The notes under the pieces are model-generated. The model made no database searches. It was not told where the DNA came from and was given only the letters and a program-made list of their open reading frames with translations. This document shows positions 36,691 to 44,325 of a stretch of 64,000 bases of DNA, piece after piece; position 1 is the first letter of the stretch; the number at the start of each line of letters is the position of its first letter. The stretch is from Symsagittifera roscoffensis (taxonomy: Eukaryota > Xenacoelomorpha > Acoela > Convolutidae), in contig NC_087064.1 of the NCBI RefSeq assembly GCF_963678635.1, forward strand, positions 43,273,159 through 43,337,158. The letters are read 5' to 3'. A program made the position numbers and the translations under genes.

Positions 36691-37304
36691 TGACGAGCAT
36701 GAGGGATCTGATAATCCAGGAGGGAATGGCAGTAGCATGCGCGAAGCGGAGGGACGCTCTCTGTTTCATCCGATTCATGATAGAGCAAATTTCAGTGCCA
36801 GCATTGAATACTTGTGTCAAGATGCTGAGAGAGGGCGATGGACGAGTGAGAGCCCTACTCTTGCTAGCACTGCTGGATATACTTCAAAGCAAACCAATGA
36901 GGGTGAACATGAAAGAACCCATAGAGCTAGAACCCATGAGGAAAATAGACGAAATCAGGAGATTCTCAAACAAGGAGCAGAGGCTCACTAAGGAATCTAT
37001 GGGAGCACTGCCAAAATTCAATGAATACTGTGGACCGATCAGAAAAAAGTCATACAGTTACGTGTCCGGAGTCATAAGGATAGCGTACAATCCGTTTCTC
37101 AGTGAAGACATACGCGATTATTTCTTTGATTACGAGCAAGTAGTGTTGCTGAGGTTCTGGACGTCGAGAATTGCAACGATTAAAAGCGCTGCTAACCCGC
37201 AGACCAAACGGGGATTAGTCTTAGAAGAAAAGGTGGCTGCACTTTCCGTGCCAGAATCCGACGAACGAGTGGAGTTTAGATTGGGATTCTCAGATGAATT
37301 ATGA
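36690..37304 (+). CDS. Unrecognised 204-aa protein, ORF 1 of the coupled block
   Basis: The longest frame of the block, unspliced. Seen: a leucine-rich stretch about residues 50-66 (RVRALLLLALLDIL), a basic/acidic middle, and from residue 105 a more globular part (FNEYCGPIRKKSYSYV, then ED-RDYFFDYEQVVLLRFW). Its first 300 bases also carry an open +2 frame of about 115 codons with an acidic, disordered-looking composition (36644-36991). From 37000 to about 37215 the 204-aa frame is the only one open. It starts at a TGATG overlap and its stop forms ATGA with the next start. No motif links it to a family I know. It could be viral, transposon-derived or novel; a chance ORF this long in this composition seems unlikely but cannot be excluded. 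Confidence 0.35.
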   Translation: MTSMRDLIIQEGMAVACAKRRDALCFIRFMIEQISVPALNTCVKMLREGDGRVRALLLLALLDILQSKPMRVNMKEPIELEPMRKIDEIRRFSNKEQRLTKESMGALPKFNEYCGPIRKKSYSYVSGVIRIAYNPFLSEDIRDYFFDYEQVVLLRFWTSRIATIKSAANPQTKRGLVLEEKVAALSVPESDERVEFRLGFSDEL

Positions 37305-37594
37305 GAACGAGCTTGATGGTAGTATGGGAAATGATGAGACCATCGTGGTGTCCAAGTCCCAACGCTGATTTGATACTACTTGCAACGCAAGATGTACAGA
37401 GCAAACTAAATGCAGACTGTAACCTGCGTGATCTTATTATCATATATAATGTGATGACAACAGCCTCGAAGAGCAACGGGAAGACAAAGTGGAGTTGCCT
37501 TGCTGGAGACCAGAAGACTGGGTTAAACCTGGTAGCTGTGTGGCAGAAGTCTGTAGACTGGAAGGTCACAGTTGTGGAAGTCTGGATTGCGTGA
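37301..37594 (+). CDS. Unrecognised 97-aa ORF 2 of the coupled block
   Basis: Begins inside the stop of ORF 1 (ATGA) and ends directly before the ATG of ORF 3 (TGA-ATG). The composition is rich in Trp, Val and Leu, which is also what an out-of-frame reading of GA-rich sequence gives. A cysteine-rich frame overlaps it from 37453 onward. I do not know which of the two, if either, is real. Confidence 0.2.
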   Translation: MRTSLMVVWEMMRPSWCPSPNADLILLATQDVQSKLNADCNLRDLIIIYNVMTTASKSNGKTKWSCLAGDQKTGLNLVAVWQKSVDWKVTVVEVWIA

Positions 37595-37777
37595 ATGAAA
37601 ACTCTAAAGAGACAAGACAAGCAGTTGACAATATTGTTTAAGAACATTGTGATGAAAGCAAGAACGGAAACGGAATTAGCTCCAATGTGCAAGAGCAGAT
37701 ACCCAATGCACTTCGGATCAAGCCTTCTCAGTGCCAAAGTGTGTAAGACTGGCGAGAATGTCAAAAAAGTCTTATGA
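37595..37777 (+). CDS. Unrecognised 60-aa ORF 3 of the coupled block
   Basis: Basic small frame whose TGA overlaps the ATG of an 18-codon frame (37774-37830, with a C-x-x-C pair). It competes with the cysteine-rich frame described in the findings. Confidence 0.18.
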   Translation: MKTLKRQDKQLTILFKNIVMKARTETELAPMCKSRYPMHFGSSLLSAKVCKTGENVKKVL

Positions 37778-37790
37778 GTAAGTGTGCAAA

Positions 37791-38009
37791 ATGTTCTCAG
37801 CAGATCCAGAGAGAACTAAGGAGGAGTTAGAATCGATACTGGGAAGGAAGTTCATGGGATACGTCAGTGGGAACTTCAGTGACTTTGAGAGACAAAAACA
37901 AAGAGGATCAACCGTTACGGATTACAATACAGTAGATGAGAATGATGAAGTCCACCGAGTGATGATGGAAGTGGAACCACTCCTGGAAGCTTCGGGAAAG
38001 CGTAACTGA
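37791..38009 (+). CDS. Unrecognised ~72-aa ORF 4 of the coupled block
   Basis: ATG at 37791 (a GTG lies at 37782 in frame). The product is acidic and hydrophilic (ADPERTKEELESILGRKFMG, later ENDEVHRVMMEVEPLLEA), with a natural-looking composition. It ends nine bases before the next ATG; the gap holds AGGAGCATC. Confidence 0.25.
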   Translation: MFSADPERTKEELESILGRKFMGYVSGNFSDFERQKQRGSTVTDYNTVDENDEVHRVMMEVEPLLEASGKRN

Positions 38010-38018
38010 AGGAGCATC

Positions 38019-38513
38019 ATGTTGACACATGACGAGTTTCCTTGCCATTGCTTGCTGCAAACATGGTGGTACCCCGAACGTAGTAATCTGATGTTGATCT
38101 GGGACTATGGAGAGCTGCTCTCCATGGGTATACCAGACTCATCACGGCCCATAACAATAGTGATAGTGGGAGTTATGATGGCGATACGATGGCTGGAAGC
38201 TCACTTGAACGAGCACAATAGACAGGAGGCACCAACGAGAGAACAATTGCAGAAATTGGATTGTCTAAAAGAATTAGATCTTTTTGAGACAATGTGCAAG
38301 ATTCTGAACCTTACGATGGAAGTGAAAAAGATATGGGCAACGAGACGACTGATGCCATGGTTCAGAGCCAACATGACTGCATGGTTGTATGAGTATGCCA
38401 AGAAGCATATGTCGAAGCACGGCAGAGTGTACAGTGTGTATCAGCTGGACATTGGGGCAGGAGCTTTCAAGCGAGCTTTCGTGACTCATCGGAATGCAGG
38501 ACCACCGCTGTAA
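38019..38513 (+). CDS. Unrecognised 164-aa ORF 5 of the coupled block
   Basis: Unspliced frame with a hydrophobic stretch at about residues 45-56 (ITIVIVGVMMAIRW), an amphipathic middle (EQLQKLDCLKELDLFETMCK) and an aromatic/basic C-terminal third (WLYEYAKKHMSKHGRVYSVY). No known domain. Possibly one membrane helix. Its TAA stop is followed 48 bases later by the next ORF. Confidence 0.3.
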   Translation: MLTHDEFPCHCLLQTWWYPERSNLMLIWDYGELLSMGIPDSSRPITIVIVGVMMAIRWLEAHLNEHNRQEAPTREQLQKLDCLKELDLFETMCKILNLTMEVKKIWATRRLMPWFRANMTAWLYEYAKKHMSKHGRVYSVYQLDIGAGAFKRAFVTHRNAGPPL

Positions 38514-38560
38514 AGAGAATTTCCAGGACAAGTGAACGTAATGGAAGGGAGAAGGAAGAG

Positions 38561-38788
38561 ATGTTGAAGGACAATTTGGAGATAAATGTGACGTTGTGTC
38601 TCCACAACAGCTTCTGTAGGAACAGAGAATCTAACGTTGACCCCCTACTTTGTTGTAAACAAAAGGTAGAAGAGCAGAAGTGTTGGAGGACTGCTTCCAA
38701 CAGCGTCAGAATAGCTACCGATGTGTTGCAAGACACAGAGACTGAAAGTGCAGAGTCAATGTCGAAGGAGGAGGTGATGGAGCATTGA
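38561..38788 (+). CDS. Unrecognised 75-aa ORF 6 of the coupled block
   Basis: Acidic and cysteine-containing (LCLHNSFCRN, LLCCKQKVEEQKCW). The same frame is open upstream to about 38400 without an ATG, so the visible ATG may not be the original start. Ends four bases before ORF 7. Confidence 0.22.
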   Translation: MLKDNLEINVTLCLHNSFCRNRESNVDPLLCCKQKVEEQKCWRTASNSVRIATDVLQDTETESAESMSKEEVMEH

Positions 38789-38792
38789 CAGA

Positions 38793-39002
38793 ATGGCCGG
38801 AAAACAAATGCAAAAAGATGCGAAATTTGAAGAATTTAGAAGTCATAGAACTTCTAAACGACGAAAAAAAAAGAGGAAGGAAAGAAGTGACCAAAGAGAA
38901 AATGTTAAAACTCAGAATTGTTTTTATATGTGTGACAAAAACTCAAGTGAGAAACTAAGCAACCAAGTTGTAATTGAAAACAGAAAGAAAACATTTAGTT
39001 GA
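38793..39002 (+). CDS. Unrecognised 69-aa ORF 7 of the coupled block
   Basis: Very basic (SKRRKKKRKERSDQREN), a composition typical of nucleic-acid-binding or nuclear-localisation tails but equally of A/G-rich sequence. It is the last frame; the purine bias ends here and AT-rich DNA resumes. An ATTAAA lies near 39110. Confidence 0.2.
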   Translation: MAGKQMQKDAKFEEFRSHRTSKRRKKKRKERSDQRENVKTQNCFYMCDKNSSEKLSNQVVIENRKKTFS

Positions 39003-40599
39003 GTTTTGAACACTAAAGAATTTGTTGCATTTATAAATTTGTATTTTGATTTTAGTTAGTGGCTTTAGAGACACTTAATATTTACTTAGAAAAACTCGAG
39101 TGCAGAGTATATTAAATATTCCAGCCTGCATGATTGTTTTCAATCAAAAAGACGACTGATCACTTTGTGGTGATATGAAAGGCTTGGGTAATCTCTCCAA
39201 GTTTCATGCTTCTTTCTAACCACAGATTTCCTTAGTTTTAATTTTCAGGACCAACAACAACTAAAATTTCCGAAGGGAAGAAGAAGCATAATAGGATCAT
39301 TTTAGCTTGTTGGTTGGCAGGACTGTCCTGCAAACTAACACCTTTTAAAAGCTAGGAGAAAAAATTTTAAATCAGCGTGTTGACATTGGAAGTCAGAAAA
39401 AAATGTTTTATCTTAAGTCATATCCTCGAAAGTGCAGATTAGTTTAAAAATTTCGAAGGCTATAGTAATGTAGTATGATGCCATTTATATTCTGCAGTGA
39501 GTCAATATGACGTGGATAAGAGTAATTTCGCGCATTTTGTAAATTCAGTTCGATGACAAAATACCAATTTTACGAACTTTGCGAGATTCAATGGGGACAT
39601 TGACCGGGCTGTCCGGTAAGTATGTGACATTCGACCAGAATGGACGAAAATGCAATTTCGGATTATTAGCAGCTAACCTTCCGAATTAGCAGTTTTAGAG
39701 GATTAACAGTGTTATTGGAATGATTAGTCAAACTGGGAAGGCTAGACTATTCTGATATTTTAAATTTTTAAAATTTCGAACGATGACGTCATATTTATGA
39801 GAAACGTTAGATTCGGCCATTTTGGAAGAAATCCAAACAAAAACAGAACAAAAATAGTTGCGACGGCGATAACAACGATAATTGTGATAAAAAACAACAA
39901 CGAGAATTGAACGAGCAGCAGAGTTAGCAGAGACCGCTTCGAGTTGCAACGATTGTGTCGCTACAATCGTTGCAAGGCCGTTCACAACAACGGTGAAGGA
40001 TAGAAAAACAGCCTTGAGGAAAGAAGATAAGGGTGTTATTTCCCCAGATTCAGGAATCCGGAGCGGTCTCGGGACTTGAATTGAAATCCTTTTATATAAA
40101 CGTTTAGCTTCCCCATTATGTCCTGAATTGAATTTAATTAACATCTGAATTCATTTTCTGACGATAAGAAGCTAGGAGTTGGGGGAAGGGGTTGATCCAT
40201 CTTCGATGGAGATGATGATTTTTGTCTACTGAACAAAAACAATCATAATACAATAAGTAGTAGTAGCCCTGTTTTTAGGAGTGACCTCGTGATCTGGTGA
40301 TACTGAGACCCAGCCATGAGCTCACTAATTTTGCAAATAAGTAAGTTAATTTGAGCGTTCTGGTCGAAGCCGGAGAACAGTAACGTTTTTGTCAACCCGA
40401 TGTTATAAAGACCACCAAAAGAACTGGCTCTGGTAGAGACGGTGAAAAGCATTTAGAGCTCTGTTTAGACGCTGGCCAGTCGTTTTATAGTTTGCTCTAT
40501 TTTCCGTCGATATGTACTTCCGAGCGAATGATACAGATGCTTTGTTTTAGACTTGATTTGTTTTCGACATGTAGTGTCAACGATTCAACTACAACTGAA
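39003..40599. other. Intergenic, with a possible promoter-like patch and nested inverted repeats
   Basis: No gene. TGACGTCA (39784-39791, CRE-like) and GGCCATTTTGG (39816-39825, YY1-like) stand close together. Further right, TTGCAACGATTGT (39944-39956) faces ACAATCGTTGCAA (39963-39975), nested inside GAGACCGCT (39930) and AGCGGTCTC (40070). A minus-strand frame of 138 codons crosses this stretch but has no recognisable domain. Confidence 0.45.
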
Positions 40600-41010
40600 G
40601 ATGATGCACGACAATAAGGCAAACGGACTCTGGGGTTCACGATTCAGCCGCGCTTTCTTTCATGTGAAAATTTTCATCCCCCATGCCAAAACATCGCGAA
40701 AACTGCATAAGGATGCATACAATTACCACGAAACGCTGAAGAACTCCAAATTTTAGCAGAGAATTTTAAACGTAGAGCATAGTAGCTTCTGACCGCTAAT
40801 TTTTGGATGCACCAGTGGCGCTGCTCCAACAGCCACGCGGACGATGCAGCGATTAGCCGAAGAACTAAGTGAAAAAAAAACAAGAAAGCTATCCAGAATC
40901 TATAAACTACATAAAAACAAAAATAAGCTTCGCGCTCCTGAGGAGCTCTATACTTTGTATGAGGTGGTGCAGATCGCTACGCAAAGTTCAATTTATCGAC
41001 AACTCCATAA
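40600..41010 (+). pseudogene. C-terminal domain of a non-LTR retrotransposon polyprotein (family A), degenerate
   Basis: Reads AFFHVKIFIPHAK, then after in-frame stops QRILNVEHSSF / PLIFGCTSGAAPTA and RLAEELSEKK, and after a frameshift KISFALLRSSILCMRWCRS. This follows the conserved AFFD(V/I)RVFNP ... VEHGSF.PLV ... LAE.ISEK ... ISFALLRS.. order that lies C-terminal to the reverse transcriptase in a common animal retroelement group. At least two stops and one frameshift. Confidence 0.7.
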
Positions 41011-42674
41011 ACAGTGTAAGACGTGATGTCATTTTGAAAGCAATCAATGAACACGCCCCGGAGATCCTTAGCTTTGTGAAACTCTGCTACGAAGACAGTA
41101 GTTTCTTGATATATGGTGCCTTCACCATCAAATCAACAGAAGGGTTTCAGCAAGGCGATCCCTTGGCTACCTTTGGCTTTTGTCTTGACCTACATCCTTC
41201 TTTGCAGAACCTCTTGAGCAAGCTGAAAACTGGATACCTGGATGACGTTGCTTTTGTTGATGAATCACCACTCTCCATGATCTTCTGAGTATCAAACAAG
41301 CATGTGAGAAACTTGGTCTTCTTTTGAATGAGAATAAGTGCGAGGTGACAGTTTTTGGGAGCAGTAAAAAGGAGATAGAAAGAGCTTTTTCCGAGACATT
41401 TCCCACTATTAAATGCGTTGATGCCGAAGACAGCACACTTCTTGGGGCTGGTCTAGGCACTAGGTCGAGTTAGTGGACAAACTTGCGAAACTCAAGACAC
41501 TCCTGCAGCGAACAGCTTCTTTACCAAGTCAAACCGCTTTCTTTCTCATTAAAAATTATTTCTTTGTCCCTAAACTTATGTATGTCCTCCGCACTAGTCC
41601 TGCCTTTAAACACACAGATTTACTCGACCAAATTGACTCACTTGTATGCCTTGAACTTGAGAGAATCTTCAACTGCATCATTTCCGATGTCTCTTTCAGT
41701 CAAATTTGCTTGCCCACGAAACAAGGAGGGTTTGGTCTTTCAAAAACCAACACTCTCAGCTCATCAGCACTTCTTTTGTTTCCACTGAAAGTTAAAGGCA
41801 CCGCTATGCTCCTGAGATAAGCAATCCTGGTCTTTTTAACGAAGCCTTCGACCACTGGGAGTCTCTCAGCAACCACCGATTTGAAGATTTAACCCCCCAG
41901 TGCGCTCAAAAATTTTGAACAAAACCTATCTACGAACAACAATCCGCAAACATTTTGAGCAATTGTACTGACGAAAACTCACTTGCTCGTTATCACGGCT
42001 GTCGCGCGGTAGGTTCAGGCGCTTGGCTGGACGTCCTTCCTTCTCGTCCGCTGGGTCTGACTTTGTCCGATGATGAGTTCCGTATTTCAGCTGGTCTGCG
42101 TCTAGGAGCCCCAGTAACCGCACAACACACGTGCAAATGTGGCTATGTCGCAGCAACAGATTGAAGACACGCACTTGTCTGCCCGAAGATCAAGCACAGG
42201 TTCATCAGACACTCGAATGGCAACATGATCATTAAAGATTCTATAAAATCACTCGCCATCAGTTCCACACTAGAACCTATCGGGCTGCTACGCAAAGATG
42301 GACGCAGACCAGATGGACACACACTAATGCCATGGCGGCGAGGACGGACCTTGGCATGAGATTTCACATGTATAAGTCGTTTGGCAAACTCTAATCTGCG
42401 AATGGGAGTTCTTCCGGGTGCCAATGCAGCTTCCGAGGCCGAAGTCTGCAAAAGAAACCACTATTCAGTTCTCCCTTCCACTGTAATTTTCGAACCCGTT
42501 GCCATGGAAAAACTGGGTGGCGCTGGCAGGTCTACTGCAGTTTTCTTGAAAGAACTTGCAAGGCGAATAACAGTCTTAACGGGTCAGAAACTAGCTTTTA
42601 AATTTCTCAAACAAAAGCTAGACCTAGCGATTCAGCACGGGAACGCTGGATGCATCCTTGAGGCAACTAGTTGA
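41011..42674 (+). pseudogene. Non-LTR reverse transcriptase and C-terminal region (family B), degenerate
   Basis: NSINSVRRDVILKAI, FQQGDPLATFGFCLDLHP and the catalytic-site-like GYLDDV (41232-41249) mark the RT palm. LLSIKQACEKLGLLLNENKC follows in a shifted frame. Next come the thumb/connection part (41473-41820: KNYFFVPKLMYVLRTSP, LPTKQGGFGLSK), a middle part (41955-42164: CRAVGSGAWLDVLPSRPLG), a DGRRPDGHTLMPWRRG segment, and the C-terminus (42381-42674: EKLGGAGRSTAVFLKELARR, IQHGNAGCIL). Frames change at least four times. The endonuclease domain and 5' region are not seen. It is dead. Confidence 0.85.
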
Positions 42675-42870
42675 CACACACCCTTCGCTTTACTGCTTCA
42701 ATTGTAAACTCTGCGGTATATACGCTCTTTTTATTTCTTGTTCAATTTAATTGACTCCCCAAAAAGAAACTCCATAAGCGCTAATGTAGAGGAAGGACGG
42801 CTAAGATAAATTAACATTACGACGATGCATTTAATGCTGATTTATGACTTCATTGCTGATATATATGCAT

Positions 42871-43055
42871 TTTTATATCGCTGGTATGGCCCTAAACAGC
42901 CTGTGCACTTACCGTAACTAAACGGAAGGGCCCCTTTTGTAATATAGTTTTTTTTAAATAAAAATTTCATAAAATTTTGTGCCGATGTTTTTATATAGCG
43001 TTGGTATGGCCCTATCCAACCTGTGCACGGACCGTCGCATGATGGAAGGGCTCAT
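42871..43055 (+). repeat. Duplicated ~65-nt hairpin upstream of eL29
   Basis: GGTATGGCCCTAAACAGCCT (about 42881) and GGTATGGCCCTATCCAACCT (about 43003) begin two copies about 120 bp apart. Each contains CCTGTGCAC, ACCGT and GGAAGGGC. In each, GGCCCT can pair with AGGGC(C/T) about 40 bases later; the second copy keeps the stem through a G-U pair. Role unknown. Confidence 0.55.
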
Positions 43056-43328
43056 TTGAGTTGACCCCCTTTCGAAACTGAATGGGCTCCATCTGCCGAA
43101 AGTAGTTATTTGTGTATGTTAAAATATGGCGTGTATGAAAAGATGTTATTCGCAAAAGTCTTGTAAAACCGAAAACGTAGATGCTACTAGAGTGTAATTG
43201 ATTTACCTGTTTTTTTTTATAAAACAAACCAGTTGACGCTGATCATAGTGATTTTTCATGATGATGTATAAGCTGGCTGTTTTCGAGACCACCCGGCCCG
43301 TTTCAATATTGCTTGTTTTCAGAAGAAA

Positions 43329-43642
43329 ATGGCGAAGTCTAAGAACCATACCGCTCATAACCAAAACCATAAGGCTCATCGTAATAAGATGACCAAGCCC
43401 TCGATTAAGAAAGAGCTTCAGAAGAAGAAAGGTACTTTTGATTGATTTTTTTTTCATTGAAAATTAAAAGTAATGGGGAGGTCACTTCGAAAAATTCAAC
43501 TGATTTAAAGAAATGTGATTTTATTTAAGGTATGTGTCGAAAGTTTTTGCGAAATCAGCGATTTGCTAGACTGGGAACGTTGAAGGCGCTGCGGATTCAG
43601 CGAAAGGCGGCAGAGAGAAAAGCAAAAGCGGAGGCAAAATGA
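43329..43642 (+). CDS. RPL29: 60S ribosomal protein eL29 (two coding exons)
   Basis: A small basic protein of the large ribosomal subunit. Exons 43329-43431 and 43530-43642 (GT at 43432, AG at 43528-43529) join in phase to 71 aa, beginning MAKSKNHTAHNQNHKAHRN, the invariant eL29 start. After the junction KFLRNQRFARLGTLKALRIQ matches the family's KFLRN.RF segment. It ends with a Lys/Ala tail and TGA. The length fits the short eL29 of invertebrates and fungi; vertebrate forms have a long C-terminal extension that is absent here. A good acceptor (CTTGTTTTCAG) lies six bases before the ATG, implying a 5'-UTR intron or trans-splice site. Confidence 0.95.
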
Positions 43643-44261
43643 TCACACAATGATGGTGCCCTCTCAAATATAGACTAGTCAATTGTTTGGAACTCGATTC
43701 TTGATTGGTCCTATATTATGCCTTGTGATGAAAATTTGATTTTGTCGCATCTTGTTTTAATGAGAGCTTATGATTTATTGTGGTTGCTCAGCATTGAGAA
43801 AATAACTTGATCGAAAGACGGCCTTTTAGAAGGTACATTTTCCAGCTTTCATTTCACAAACGGAAATTGTTCACAATGATCATCTATCTACTGACCTTTC
43901 TTTGCAATTTAAATATCCGGCCTTTTCGAAATCTGCTTTCTTATGTTGGTTCTATTTTTACCAATTCGATTCGGTAAAACTTTTTTTTTCAGTTTTTGCT
44001 TTTTTGGCCTGAAATGTTTCAGGCCAAAAGCCTGAAGTTTTCAGCGTGAAGTTTTTCGGCTCAGGTTTAACAAGTGATGTGGAAATATGTGGACGACCAA
44101 TCATTACACAGAAAACAACATCTGCACATGACAAATTGCATGACAAAGTTGAAATCCACAACAATATATTGCACATTTTAGACTCCCCCCGTAAATTATT
44201 CTCTTAGAATGGTCAAAATTGAAATGGTTTATGAATTCAAATTTTGCGTCTCCGGCAATTT

Positions 44262-44325
44262 TGGTCTGGAGGTTACGAATAGGCCTGGAACGGCAAAGGT
44301 CATGGGTTCGAATCTCATAGGACCT
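44262..44325 (+). other. tRNA-like remnant (B-box and T-arm)
   Basis: GGTCATGGGTTCGAATCTCA forms a T-arm (ATGGG/CTCAT) with a canonical B-box, followed by AGGACCT. This can pair partly with GGTCT at 44263, but the span is only about 64 nt and no proper D- and anticodon arms fit. Likely a pseudo-tRNA or a SINE head. Confidence 0.3.

Noticed and set aside
37453-37900. Reading TAA/TAG as Gln (ciliate-type code) to join the Cys-rich frame
   Set aside because: It gives a pleasing continuous reading, but the window's real genes end with TAA (GALNT), TGA (RPL29) and TAG (ARMC3) as normal stops, and TGA breaks remain.
38009-38021. AGGAGCATC before ATG as a Shine-Dalgarno site, implying bacterial contamination
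   Set aside because: A single match in purine-rich DNA. The other starts lack regular spacing and both flanks are ordinary host sequence with host repeats.
39728-40144. 138-codon minus-strand ORF with a Kozak-like AAGATGGCC inside
   Set aside because: No recognisable domain. The ATGGCC coincides with the YY1-like site and the frame spans the nested inverted repeats; kept only as a regulatory or retroelement hint.
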